A program made the translations under genes and the position numbers. This document shows positions 8,032 to 16,587 of a stretch of 64,000 bases of DNA, piece by piece (the stretch's first letter is position 1; every line of letters begins with the position of its first letter). The DNA is taken from NCBI RefSeq assembly GCF_003590855.1, contig NZ_QYUP01000149.1:35053-99052 (forward strand). Direction: 5' to 3'. Origin of the DNA: Massilia cavernae. Lineage in GTDB: Bacteria > Pseudomonadota > Gammaproteobacteria > Burkholderiales > Burkholderiaceae_D. The notes below the pieces were generated by a model. It was not told the origin of the DNA. It saw only the letters and a program-made list of their open reading frames with translations, and searched no databases.

Positions 8032-8593
8032 CGCGGACCCTGTCTTCTTCTTCGATCAGCACGGCGGCGGCATACAGGTCGCGCGCCATCCGGGTCGGGA
8101 TCCGCCGTGCCCCCAGCCGCCATTCGGTTTCGTTGCCATTGTCGATCAGCAGGGTGCGGCAGCCCGCCCGGTTGCCGGCTTCAATATCGTGCAGGATGTC
8201 GCCGATCATCCACGATGAACGCAGGTCGATCCCGTGCTCGCGCGCCGCCTGCAGCAGCATGCCCGGCTGCGGCTTGTGGCAGTGGCACTCGCGCGAAAAC
8301 CTTTCGACCTTGCCCTCGGGATGGTGCGGACAGAAGTAGAAGCCTTCGAGCGTAAGCTGTTCGCGGAACATCAGGTCGGCCAGCCGGTGCGCGACAGCCT
8401 TGACGTCGTCGAGTTCAAGATGACCATGTGCGATGCCATCCTGGTTGGTCACGACGAAAAAGCGATAGTCGAGCCGTGCCAGCAGACGCAGGCCGGGACC
8501 TGCCCCGGCCGCGAGGGTGATGCGGCGCGGTTCGGCGTTGCAGGACACGTCGTCGACCAGCGTGCCGTCCTTGTCGAGGAAGATGGCTTTCAT
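8009..8593 (-). CDS. HAD-IIIA phosphatase (GmhB-like)
   Basis: The 194-residue product begins with the HAD motif I FLDKDGTLVDD, has the HAD-IIIA loop with Cys/His residues (FYFCPHHPEG....CHCHKPQPGM), a metal site typical of D-glycero-D-manno-heptose-1,7-bisphosphate 7-phosphatase, and motif III/IV SWMIGDILHDIEAG. It likely dephosphorylates a heptose bisphosphate or similar sugar phosphate for the adjacent heptosyltransferase-like enzyme. It sits between GT2 (9-bp gap) and GT9 (overlap) in one minus-strand operon. Histidinol-phosphatase is the alternative but does not fit the neighbours. Confidence 0.82.
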   Translation of the reverse strand: MKAIFLDKDGTLVDDVSCNAEPRRITLAAGAGPGLRLLARLDYRFFVVTNQDGIAHGHLELDDVKAVAHRLADLMFREQLTLEGFYFCPHHPEGKVERFSRECHCHKPQPGMLLQAAREHGIDLRSSWMIGDILHDIEAGNRAGCRTLLIDNGNETEWRLGARRIPTRMARDLYAAAVLIEEEDRVRDEQRRVE

Positions 8594-8602
8594 GATTCAT
8601 GG

Positions 8603-9610
8603 TCACGCGAAGCGGACGCGGAAGCGGATGGCGCCCGCGATGCGCCAGAACACAGCCAGCGGCGGGATCAGCGCCGAGGTGAAAACCAGTTCGGCGATGT
8701 GCGAGGGCGTGCGCGAAGTGCCGCGCAGGCGCTTGACGAAGAACATGGCGGTCAGCAGGCACCATGCAGCAGCGCCGGTGGCCGCAACGGGCGTGCTGCC
8801 CGCCACCAGTCCGGCCAGGGCAATCAGCAGCGCAGCGACGATGGCGGAGTAGTCCCAGCGCGGCGTGGCGCCGATTTTCTGGCGGTACAGCTGTGGATGC
8901 TTTTTATAGAGCAGGGCGTCGAACGCCGTTTTCTTCAGCTGGAACAGGCTCGCACCCCACGGCGCAGGGCGGACGGGCTGGATCACCAACGCGTCTGGCG
9001 CGAGGGCGATGGCGGCGCGGATTTTAAGGAGCCGGAAGTGCAGGTCGTTGTCCTCGCGCCAGCCGGACTGGAAGCGTTCGTCGAAGCCCTCGACTTTCTC
9101 CAGTATCGACTTGCGGCAGAAGCAGTTGGCGGCCACGAATTCGGCCTGCTCCAGCCGGCGCGCCTCGCGCTGGTAGTCGGTGGGCGTGCCGGACAATGGC
9201 ATCTGGATTTTGCCGGAGACCGCGTCGGTGTCCTTGTCGAAGGCATCGAGCGCGTTGCGCAGCCAGCCGGGGGCGGGAACGGCATCGTCGTCGGTGAACG
9301 CGATGATCGGCGCGCGCGCATGGCGCCACCCGGCATTGCGCGCGGCGGCGGGGCCATGGTTGATGTGATTGGGCAGGTACAGGATGAACGGCCCGCGCGG
9401 CCCCGCGCTGGCGCGCCACACGGCCACCAGCTGGCGCGTGTTGCGGCGCGGATTGTCGTCGACGATAATGACTTCAAACCGGCACCCTTCCAGCGTCTGG
9501 TGTAGCAGCGCATCGAGGCAGCGGTCGAGCAGGTCGACCCTGCCGTAGGTCGGCACCACTACCGTTACGTCGGGCACATCCTGCCCGGTGGATCCTGGCG
9601 TTGTTTGCAT
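8603..9610 (-). CDS. Glycosyltransferase family 2 with C-terminal membrane helices
   Basis: The 335-residue product has a GT-A fold: VTVVVPTYGRVDLLDRCLDAL at residues 14-34, the DDN nucleotide-binding triad (IIVDDNP), a DDDA metal motif (FTDDDAVPAPGWL) and a later W-R-E-D (GWREDNDL) catalytic-type segment. Residues about 255-300 form two hydrophobic helices, suggesting inner-membrane attachment. GGAG upstream of ATG 9610 supports the start. It is the first gene of a three-gene surface-glycan operon with the HAD phosphatase and GT9. Donor and acceptor are unknown. Confidence 0.86.
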   Translation of the reverse strand: MQTTPGSTGQDVPDVTVVVPTYGRVDLLDRCLDALLHQTLEGCRFEVIIVDDNPRRNTRQLVAVWRASAGPRGPFILYLPNHINHGPAAARNAGWRHARAPIIAFTDDDAVPAPGWLRNALDAFDKDTDAVSGKIQMPLSGTPTDYQREARRLEQAEFVAANCFCRKSILEKVEGFDERFQSGWREDNDLHFRLLKIRAAIALAPDALVIQPVRPAPWGASLFQLKKTAFDALLYKKHPQLYRQKIGATPRWDYSAIVAALLIALAGLVAGSTPVAATGAAAWCLLTAMFFVKRLRGTSRTPSHIAELVFTSALIPPLAVFWRIAGAIRFRVRFA

Positions 9611-9819
9611 TGTTGTCTCCAGCCTTTACGACGTCCTTCGCCCCATTGCCCCGACATCATCCATGCGCCGCCGCAGACGGCATTCGGTGCGCGACGATGC
9701 GGGTGGTTCGATCCCGCGAAAGGCGAGCCAGTTCCTGCGCTAACGCGTGCGCTGGATCTGAATCAAGTGCGAAGGTCGTTTCTGGATGCGGAGCCGGGCA
9801 AGTGCGCCGGGCGCAAGAA

Positions 9820-10569
9820 TCAGCTGTTGCCGCCGGGCTCGTGGCAGTGGGCACGGTATTGCACCGGACTCATGCCGGTGTGCGCCTTGAATTGCCGGCT
9901 GAACGCGCTGTGGTCGGTGTAGCCGCAGGCGTAGGCAATGTCCGCGATGCTGGCCTGGCTGCCGGATTCGATCATCGCCATTGCCGCCGATAGGCGCGTT
10001 TGCAGAAGCAGCTGGCGCGGCGAGTAGTGGAACACTTTCTGGAACAGCCGCTCGACGCGCGCAAGCGACAGTCCGGCCCTGCGCGCCAGCTCTTCCATCG
10101 ACACGTTGTCGGCGTAGTGTGCGCGTATGTGGTCCGCGATGTTGGCGATCTGGCCGTACACCGGGTTCTGGTCGCCCGGCAGGCCGAGGTCCTGCGAGGT
10201 GCCTGCCAGGCCGATGATTGTGCCGTTTGCGTCGCGCAAGGGCGTCTTGTTGGTCAGGCACCAGCCATGGCTGCGGGTGGGGTAGAGGTGCAGTTCGAGG
10301 TGCTTGCGGATCGCCACGCCCTGGTCGATCACCTGGCGGTCCTGCGCCATGTAGGCCTGCGCGAGCGGGCGCGGATGGACCTCGAGCGCGGTCTTGCCGA
10401 CGATGTCGGCCTTCTCGCGCAGTCCGCAACGCCGCACCATGGTGGTGTTGACGCTGAGGTAGCGGCCGTCGCGGTCCTTGACGAAGAAGGCCACGTCGCT
10501 CAGCGCATCGAACAGGCTTTCGAGCGATGCCAGGTCCACCGAGGCCAGCGCAATGTCACCTGTCTCCAT
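9820..10569 (-). CDS. PAS-AraC transcriptional regulator of the hydroxyproline locus
   Basis: The 249-residue product has an N-terminal PAS-like sensor (about 15-120, VAFFVKDRDGRYLSVN) and a C-terminal AraC double HTH (about 145-245; ADIAYACGYTDHSAFSRQFK is the second HTH). I chose ATG 10569 because GGAGG lies at 10575-10579; the frame stays open upstream, but only into the IS element. It is divergent from lhpC-lhpB-lhpF-lhpE, as AraC activators of hydroxyproline catabolism often are, so control of that operon is inferred. The IS lies 50 bp upstream and may have changed its promoter. Confidence 0.85.
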   Translation of the reverse strand: METGDIALASVDLASLESLFDALSDVAFFVKDRDGRYLSVNTTMVRRCGLREKADIVGKTALEVHPRPLAQAYMAQDRQVIDQGVAIRKHLELHLYPTRSHGWCLTNKTPLRDANGTIIGLAGTSQDLGLPGDQNPVYGQIANIADHIRAHYADNVSMEELARRAGLSLARVERLFQKVFHYSPRQLLLQTRLSAAMAMIESGSQASIADIAYACGYTDHSAFSRQFKAHTGMSPVQYRAHCHEPGGNS

Positions 10570-10618
10570 TTTTCCTCCGCCATGTCGCAATCCACCAGTA
10601 TAAGCTGGAGGGCCGTCC

Positions 10619-11956
10619 CTGAGCCTTCCCCTCATATTTCGTACGTCTCGAGCATGGACCCGAGCTCGTTCAACGCTTCGGCGATTTGACGTCGCGTTAA
10701 GAGTGCCGAGCTGTGATATTGCAGCCAGTGGCGCGCTAGCGACAGGATGGATAGGGTGGCAGCCGCTTTCTTGCGACTGCCATAGTGAACAGCGAACCCG
10801 TTGCGGCGTACGGCCAAGCCGATCAGCCACAGCGCGAACGCAAGCAGCGATGCGATGAGCAACAAGATGGTGAGTCGATGTGGCTTGCGTGTTTGGCTGC
10901 TGCTGAGCCCCATTCCCCATTGGGAGCTTTTGAGGTCGCGGAACGTCTGCTCGATCTGCATGCGGCCCTGGTACAAATTAACAACCGCCTTGGCACTGAG
11001 CCTCGACAGGCGTGGCGAAACAGCCAGCAACCACGGCTCCCGTTGCCCTGCGCTCTGCTTCTTACTATGGTGGCTCTGCGATTTTTTCCCGAACACAGTC
11101 TTGCATGTGCGCCCTTTGGGTACTCTCTTGATCATCACCAAACGGCATGGCACAGGGTTCGAACGGACGTAATTGAAGCTCCCCAGGTCGCGTGCACGTC
11201 CCTTCGTGTCCGCGAAATGCTCTTTGCAACCGCGCCAGTCACTTTTGCCACTGGGGGTCACCATGTCGCGGTTTCGGATGCGTCCTATCCAGGCAAACCC
11301 GAGTTGATCGAGCATCTTGAACCACGCGGCGCGAAAGCCGGCATCGGTGATGATCAAGGGCTGACAATGGGCTGGCAGCACCGAGCGTAGCGTCTTCATG
11401 AACTCGCGGTGCACCGAAGCCGCACCATACTGCGCGGTGGGGTGTATCTCTTCATAGATGACGATAGCGCGGCCCTTCACAACGACAGCCGCACGCAGCA
11501 CGTGTTGGCTGATGTCGGCTAACAAATCGGACCAGTCCACGATAATGCTGATCTTCGATTGGCCTTGCAAGACGCGCTGCGCGACTGCGCGAAATATCTC
11601 CACGCGTTCGGTCGCCAGATGGGGATTGCTCAACAGCCGATCACAGCGCTTGATGCGATGACGCAATGAGCTCGAGCCTTGCACAGACTTACTCATCTTC
11701 AGCAAACCAAGCCCGCCACTCCGCGCCGCCTCAATCATCAAGGCAAGGCAATGCCGGCGTTTGGCGTGTATCGATGGGCATTGATCGGCTAACAAATCTT
11801 GTATGATTCGTCCTGCATGCATAGTCTGTTCCTTTCGTTCGCAGTTTGGTCGCTACAAACGAAAGGGTTAACACAGCCATGCATGCGCCGTTTTTGGGAT
11901 TAGAAGTTAACAGGCATCCAGCCTGTTTACAAGCAATTTTTGAGGGGAAGGCTCAG
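10619..11956. mobile_element. IS4-family insertion sequence, complete
   Basis: The 1338-bp element has 16-bp perfect terminal inverted repeats (CTGAGCCTTCCCCTCA at 10619-10634, complement at 11941-11956) and a 9-bp target duplication GGGCCGTCC at 10610-10618 and 11957-11965. It carries one transposase on the minus strand. Intact ends, duplication and gene suggest a recent insertion. It lies in the divergent promoter region between the AraC regulator and lhpC. Confidence 0.93.
10632..11822 (-). CDS. IS4-family transposase
   Basis: The 396-residue product has a DDE catalytic core: first Asp in IIVDWSDLL, second in IITDAGFRA, and the Glu in the IS4 signature Y-(2)-R-(3)-E-(6)-K, seen exactly as YQGRMQIEQTFRDLK. 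The C-terminal part has a hydrophobic helix common in this family. It catalyses cut-and-paste transposition of the surrounding element. The stop codon overlaps the left inverted repeat. It appears intact and full length. Confidence 0.93.
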   Translation of the reverse strand: MHAGRIIQDLLADQCPSIHAKRRHCLALMIEAARSGGLGLLKMSKSVQGSSSLRHRIKRCDRLLSNPHLATERVEIFRAVAQRVLQGQSKISIIVDWSDLLADISQHVLRAAVVVKGRAIVIYEEIHPTAQYGAASVHREFMKTLRSVLPAHCQPLIITDAGFRAAWFKMLDQLGFAWIGRIRNRDMVTPSGKSDWRGCKEHFADTKGRARDLGSFNYVRSNPVPCRLVMIKRVPKGRTCKTVFGKKSQSHHSKKQSAGQREPWLLAVSPRLSRLSAKAVVNLYQGRMQIEQTFRDLKSSQWGMGLSSSQTRKPHRLTILLLIASLLAFALWLIGLAVRRNGFAVHYGSRKKAAATLSILSLARHWLQYHSSALLTRRQIAEALNELGSMLETYEI

Positions 11957-12082
11957 GGGCCGTCCTGGATTGTGCCGATTTCGGCCCTGGGGCTGCATTC
12001 ATCGATCAAGACCGGAGGGCCGGCGCAGGGTAATCTGGCAACCTGGTACAACTGACCGGTCCTCCGGAGAAAGCAGGCAAGC

Positions 12083-12979
12083 ATGTGGCAAGGCGTGATT
12101 CCCGCGGTAACAACCAAGTTTAACGAAGACGGCTCGCTCGACATCGGCGAGATGGAGCGCTGTTTCGCCCTGCAGATGGACGCAGGATGCGATGGCCTGA
12201 TCGCCTGCGGCTCGCTGGGCGAAGGCCCGATGCTGTCGCATGACGAACGGCTGGAAGTGCTGCGCGTGGCCAAGCGCGCAAGCGGCGGCAAGCCGGCGCT
12301 GCTGACGGTCGCCGAAGCGGCCACGCGCGACGCCTGCGCGCTTGCCGCCAAGGCGGCCAAGGCCGGCGCGGACGGCTTGATGGTGGTCCCAAGCACGATC
12401 TACCACAGCAACCACAAGGAAACCGTGGCCACGCTGCGCGCGGTCGCGCAGGCGGCGGACCTGCCGGTGATGATCTATTCCAACCGCGTGGCCTACCGTG
12501 TGGATGTGACCTGCGACATGCTGGAAGAACTGGCCGACGATGCGCGCTTCGTCGCGATCAAGGAATCGTCGGACGATATCCGCCGCAGCACCGACATCAT
12601 CAACCGCCTGGGCGGGCGCTACGACCTGTTCACTGGCGTCGACAACCTGGCCTTCGAGGCGCTTTCGGTGGGCGCGGTGGGCTGGGTGGCGGGGCTGGTG
12701 GTCGCCTTCCCGAAGGAGACGGTGGCCATCTACCGGCTGATGCAGGAAGGCCGCCAGCGCGAGGCGCTGGACATTTATCGCTGGTTCCGGCCGCTGCTGG
12801 ACCTGGACGTTTCCACCTACCTGGTCCAGAACATCAAGCTCGCCGAAGCGATGGCCATCGGTTCCAACGAACGCGTGCGCGCGCCGCGCATGCCGCTGGA
12901 AGGCGAGACGCGCGCGCGTGCGGAGAAGGTCATCCGCACCGCCATGGAAGTGCGCCCGCAGCTGCCTCGCTTCGACTGA
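12083..12979 (+). CDS. lhpC: 1-Pyrroline-4-hydroxy-2-carboxylate deaminase (DapA superfamily)
   Basis: The 298-residue product is a DapA-family TIM barrel. The Schiff-base Lys160 is in FVAIKESSDD, Tyr132 is in MIYSNRVAY, and the substrate loop is GSLGEGPML. In this context it is the deaminase turning pyrroline-4-hydroxy-2-carboxylate into alpha-ketoglutarate semialdehyde and ammonia. The assignment rests on the next three genes, which encode the D-hydroxyproline dehydrogenase subunits; sequence alone would only say dihydrodipicolinate synthase family. GGAG stands upstream. Its promoter region is separated from the AraC gene by the IS4 element. Confidence 0.82.
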   Translation: MWQGVIPAVTTKFNEDGSLDIGEMERCFALQMDAGCDGLIACGSLGEGPMLSHDERLEVLRVAKRASGGKPALLTVAEAATRDACALAAKAAKAGADGLMVVPSTIYHSNHKETVATLRAVAQAADLPVMIYSNRVAYRVDVTCDMLEELADDARFVAIKESSDDIRRSTDIINRLGGRYDLFTGVDNLAFEALSVGAVGWVAGLVVAFPKETVAIYRLMQEGRQREALDIYRWFRPLLDLDVSTYLVQNIKLAEAMAIGSNERVRAPRMPLEGETRARAEKVIRTAMEVRPQLPRFD

Positions 12980-12981
12980 CG

Positions 12982-14115
12982 ATGCCAGGCAGTTTCGACG
13001 CCATCGTCATCGGCGCAGGCATTGTCGGCGCGGCCTGCGCCGCGGCGCTGCGGGATGAAGGCATATCGGTAGCGCTGCTCGATGCGGCTTCGCCCGGATC
13101 GGGCGTTACCGCCGCAGGCATGGGCCATCTCGTTGCGCTCGATGAAAGCGACGACGAGCTTGACCTGTGCCTGTACTCGCTGCGCCTGTGGCGCGAATTC
13201 CTGGACCAGCATCCCGGCGTGGGCGACCCGCTCCGCTGCGGCACGCTGTGGGTGGCGGAGGACGAGCACCAGTTGGCGGAAGCTGAACAGCGTGCGCTGA
13301 AGCTGTCGAAGCGCGGCTGGAGCGCCGACCTGGTTCGCGGCGAACAGGTACGAGTGCTGGAACCGGAACTGCGGCGCGGGCTGTGCGGCGGGGTGCGCGT
13401 CAGCGGAGACATGGTGGTGTACCCGCCCGCCGTGGCCGACCACCTTGCGCGTGACTTCGAACGCAAGGGCGGGGTACTGCTCGTCGGCTGCCGCGCGGTT
13501 GACGTGCGCGAAGGCGAGGCGATCATCGCCGACGGCGCGCGAATCACAGCAAGGCACATCGTGGTCGCCGCTGGCGCGCAGGTGGGCGCGTTACTTCCCG
13601 AGGTGGCGGTCTTCGGGCGCAAGGGCCACCTTGCCATTACCGACCGCTATCCCGGCCGCCTGTCGCACCAGGTGGTCAGCATGAGCTATGGGCAGACAGA
13701 GGCCGGCAGCGGTTCGCTGGCCGTCGCCGCCAACGTGCAGCCGCGCGCCAGCGGACAGTGGCTGGTGGGCTCGTGCAGGCAGGATGGGCAGACCGGTACG
13801 GAGCTGGACCCGCTTGCGTTGTCCGGCGTGATGCGCAGCGCGATCGAGCTGCTGCCATGCCTGGCGGGCATGAACATCATCCGCGCATGGACAGGCATGC
13901 GGCCCGCGTCGCCGGATGGAAGGCCGATCATCGGCGCACACCCGGGCCGCCGCGGCGTCTGGCTGGCGGCGGGGCATGAAGGGCTGGGCGTGACGACGTC
14001 GTTCGCCACGGCTCGCTTGCTGGCCGACCAGGTCATGGGACGTGAGGGCGAGATCAGCGCGGCGCCGTATGCGCCGTCGCGGTTCAGGGAGCTGGAGGCA
14101 TGGTGTGCGGACTGA
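12982..14115 (+). CDS. lhpB: D-hydroxyproline dehydrogenase, FAD/DAO-type subunit
   Basis: The 377-residue product has an N-terminal FAD-binding dinucleotide fold (IVIGAGIVGAACAAAL, residues 7-22) and the D-amino-acid-oxidase family end GLGVTTSFATARLLADQV. It follows lhpC by 2 bp and overlaps lhpF by 11 bp. In the LhpBEF-type complex this subunit oxidises cis-4-hydroxy-D-proline to pyrroline-4-hydroxy-2-carboxylate and passes electrons to the partner subunits. A glycine or sarcosine oxidase-like role would be the alternative, but the four-gene arrangement favours hydroxyproline. Confidence 0.82.
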   Translation: MPGSFDAIVIGAGIVGAACAAALRDEGISVALLDAASPGSGVTAAGMGHLVALDESDDELDLCLYSLRLWREFLDQHPGVGDPLRCGTLWVAEDEHQLAEAEQRALKLSKRGWSADLVRGEQVRVLEPELRRGLCGGVRVSGDMVVYPPAVADHLARDFERKGGVLLVGCRAVDVREGEAIIADGARITARHIVVAAGAQVGALLPEVAVFGRKGHLAITDRYPGRLSHQVVSMSYGQTEAGSGSLAVAANVQPRASGQWLVGSCRQDGQTGTELDPLALSGVMRSAIELLPCLAGMNIIRAWTGMRPASPDGRPIIGAHPGRRGVWLAAGHEGLGVTTSFATARLLADQVMGREGEISAAPYAPSRFRELEAWCAD

Positions 14116-14368
14116 AATTCCCCGAGTGACGGTGCATGTCGATGGCGAGCCGGTAAGCGTTCCGGCCGGCGCCAGCGTCGTGGCTGCGCTGGCGCTGCTG
14201 GACTCGTTGTGTACGCGCATATCGGTCGGCGGTGAACCGCGCTTCGCCTTGTGCGGCATGGGACAGTGCCAGGAGTGCCGCGTTTGCATCGACGGACGGC
14301 CGCATCAGCTGGCATGCCAGGCCGCGTGCAGGGATGGCATGCGGATAGACACAGGGGCCGCGAAGTGA
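14105..14368 (+). CDS. lhpF: D-hydroxyproline dehydrogenase, [2Fe-2S] small subunit
   Basis: The 87-residue product starts at GTG 14105, overlapping the end of lhpB; GAGG just upstream supports this over the longer frame. It is a plant-type ferredoxin-like domain with cysteines C-x4-C-x2-C (CGMGQCQECRVC) and a fourth in LAC, giving one [2Fe-2S] cluster. It links the two flavoprotein subunits for electron transfer. Its stop overlaps the GTG start of lhpE (GTGA), a sign of translational coupling. Confidence 0.82.
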   Translation: MRTEIPRVTVHVDGEPVSVPAGASVVAALALLDSLCTRISVGGEPRFALCGMGQCQECRVCIDGRPHQLACQAACRDGMRIDTGAAK

Positions 14369-15621
14369 GCGCGCATCCGATCCTCGTCATCGGCGCCGGG
14401 CCTGCGGGACTGGCGGCGGCGCACGCCATCGCGTCGTGTGGCGAGAGGGTAGCGATCGTCGACGAGAATCCCCAAGCCGGTGGCCAGATATGGCGCGGTG
14501 GGCCAGGCCGCTGGCATGACCGGCGTGCCGACGCGCTGTGGGAGGCTTTGCGCGGCAACGCCCTGATCGAATGGATTTCCGGGGCGCGAATCGTAGCGAA
14601 GGCCGGCGAGGGCAGGCTGCTGCTCGACGAAGGCGGCACGCCGCGCGACCTGGCATGGGACCACGCGGTGCTGTGCACCGGTGCGCGCGAACTGCTGTTA
14701 CCGTTCCCCGGCTGGACACTGCCGGGCGTGACCGGCGCCGGTGGGCTGCAGGCGCTGGTCAAGGGCGGCATGCCGGTAGCCGGCAAGCGCGTGGTGGTGG
14801 CGGGAAGCGGCCCGCTGCTGCTTGCTGCGGCAAGCACGGTACGAAAGAGCGGCGGCAAGCTGGCGCTGGTGGCCGAGCACCAACCCATGCCCGAGCTGGC
14901 CCGGTTTGCCGCCGGCCTCGCAATCTCGCACCGAAACAAGCTTGCGCAGGCAATCCGGCTAGGCGCCTCGATTGGTGCGGGTGTGTTCCATGCCGGTGCA
15001 ACTGTCATCGAAGCCAAAGGCGATACACGCCTGCGCAGCGTTGTCGTCCGGCGCAACGGCCGCGACACGGAAGTCGAATGCGACTTCCTCGCCTGCGGAT
15101 TCGGGCTCGTTCCAAGCCTTGAAACGGCGATGCTGTTCGGTTGCCGCAGCGAAGGCGGATGCATCATCGCCGACAGCACGCAGCAAACCAGCGCAACAGG
15201 AATATGGGCCGCAGGCGAATCAACCGGCATCGGCGGCGTGGACAAGGCCCTGGCGGAAGGGCGCATAGCTGGACTTGCTGCATGCGGGAAGGCGCCATCG
15301 GCGCAAGACCTGAAGGCGCGCACACAGGCTCACAGGTTCGCGGGGCTGCTCGGTAAAAGTTTTGGATTGGACAAAGCGCTGCGTGCGCTGTGCACGCCAG
15401 AGACAATCGTCTGCCGTTGCGAAGACGTGCGTGCCGCGGAGCTGATGCAGCATACTGGCTGGCGCAGCGCAAAGCTGCAAACGCGTGCGGGAATGGGAGC
15501 TTGCCAGGGAAGGGTGTGCGGAACGGCGTGCCAGTTCCTGTACGGATGGGAAGCGCCAGGACTGCGCGAGCCGGTCTTTCCGACCAGCGCCGCAGTCCTC
15601 GCGCGGTTGCCTGACGATTAG
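14365..15621 (+). CDS. lhpE: D-hydroxyproline dehydrogenase, FAD/NAD-type subunit
   Basis: I place the start at GTG 14365, overlapping the lhpF stop; this gives 418 residues beginning directly with the FAD fold (ILVIGAGPAGLAAAHA). A second dinucleotide motif (VVVAGSGPLLLAA) lies near residue 145. The C terminus has a BFD-like [2Fe-2S] Cys set: CRCEDV and GACQGRVCGTAC. It belongs to the heteromeric dehydrogenase with LhpB and LhpF and probably carries electrons onward. It ends the operon; neither the epimerase nor the ketoglutarate-semialdehyde dehydrogenase follows in this window. Confidence 0.82.
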   Translation: MSAHPILVIGAGPAGLAAAHAIASCGERVAIVDENPQAGGQIWRGGPGRWHDRRADALWEALRGNALIEWISGARIVAKAGEGRLLLDEGGTPRDLAWDHAVLCTGARELLLPFPGWTLPGVTGAGGLQALVKGGMPVAGKRVVVAGSGPLLLAAASTVRKSGGKLALVAEHQPMPELARFAAGLAISHRNKLAQAIRLGASIGAGVFHAGATVIEAKGDTRLRSVVVRRNGRDTEVECDFLACGFGLVPSLETAMLFGCRSEGGCIIADSTQQTSATGIWAAGESTGIGGVDKALAEGRIAGLAACGKAPSAQDLKARTQAHRFAGLLGKSFGLDKALRALCTPETIVCRCEDVRAAELMQHTGWRSAKLQTRAGMGACQGRVCGTACQFLYGWEAPGLREPVFPTSAAVLARLPDD

Positions 15622-15665
15622 TCTGGCGTCATGTCGCTACGGCGCCCAGCGTTGCTTTGCTTAGC

Positions 15666-16229
15666 TTATTTTTGGCCTTCATCGATGTCATCTGCCGACT
15701 GGCGGTTGCCCTTGTTGGACAGGCCGGTGTCTTCATCCATAAGTTCATCCGCGTGCAGGTGGCCGCGGCTGCCGCCCGTTTGGGTACCTACCCGTTCGAG
15801 GCTGTCGCGTGAACCCGACTGTTGCGAATCCGAACGCTTGGAACCTTGCTGCTGCGAACCAGGCTGTTTGCCCGACTGTTGCGAGTCAGAACGCTGGGAA
15901 CCTTGCTGCTGGCCCGCCTGCTGCGAACCCTTGTCCTTGGTGGCATAGGTCTGCGAGCCGGGCTTTTGCGTTGCCTGCTGCTGCGAACCCTTTTGTTGGC
16001 TGGATTGCTGGCTGGCGCCCGTTGGCTGGGCTTTGCCTTCACGGCCCCACGATGGATCATCCTGGGGCGAACCGGACTGACGGCTACCCTTGTCCTGCGA
16101 TTGCTGCGACAGGTTCTCCTGGCGCTTGTTGCTTTGGTCCGCACCGCTGCGCGATGCCGAGAGATCTTTTTCGCTTCCGCCTTTATCCGATTGCTTGCCT
16201 TGGTCTCGTTGATTCGAATTCATGTTCAT
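15666..16229 (-). CDS. Low-complexity Gln/Ser/Gly-rich disordered protein
   Basis: The 187-residue product is almost wholly Gln, Ser, Gly, Lys and Asp, with no hydrophobic core. A 19-residue unit is imperfectly duplicated near residues 105-145 (QQQGSQRSDSQQSGKQPGS, then QQQGSKRSDSQQSG). GGA before the ATGs at 16229/16223 supports translation. It is divergent from the KGG-motif gene 358 bp away, which has a similar composition, so the two probably share control. A hydrophilin-like role in desiccation or stress is inferred from composition only. Confidence 0.65.
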   Translation of the reverse strand: MNMNSNQRDQGKQSDKGGSEKDLSASRSGADQSNKRQENLSQQSQDKGSRQSGSPQDDPSWGREGKAQPTGASQQSSQQKGSQQQATQKPGSQTYATKDKGSQQAGQQQGSQRSDSQQSGKQPGSQQQGSKRSDSQQSGSRDSLERVGTQTGGSRGHLHADELMDEDTGLSNKGNRQSADDIDEGQK

Positions 16230-16587
16230 TTCCTTTACGGTATTAGGAGGATCCTGAAGTCCACGACAGCGGGGGAGGTGGCTAACCGTCCAATCCGCAC
16301 TGGCCTTGCTGGACGACCATCATGCGCGCCGAAGGAGGTCAGCTGTATCAGTCCACAGAGCGCACAAATGTAGGACATCGTGCATAAAAAGTTGCAACTC
16401 AAAACGTAATTTTTTAAGTGCAATTTCTATCTCATCTAGTCCTACAAACTCTTCCAACCATCTCCTATACCTGCATGCATCAGTGGTGCCTATGATGATT
16501 TTGCTCGATTACTCATCGGCCCACGGCCGGTGGTCCGAGCAGTTCCGTCGCGTGGGCGAGGGGGTAATTGGATAAAGGGAGAACACC
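16230..16587. promoter_or_regulatory. Divergent intergenic region of the low-complexity pair
   Basis: No gene is seen. The stretch separates the two divergent low-complexity genes and must hold both promoters. Its AT-rich centre (about 16380-16450) is the likely place, but I cannot name exact -35/-10 pairs. A weak GGAG lies in front of the plus-strand gene (near 16579). Confidence 0.4.

Noticed and set aside
9611..9819. Small gene between GT2 and the AraC gene
   Set aside because: Frames on both strands are short, Pro/Arg-rich shadows; no ribosome site or conserved pattern is visible.
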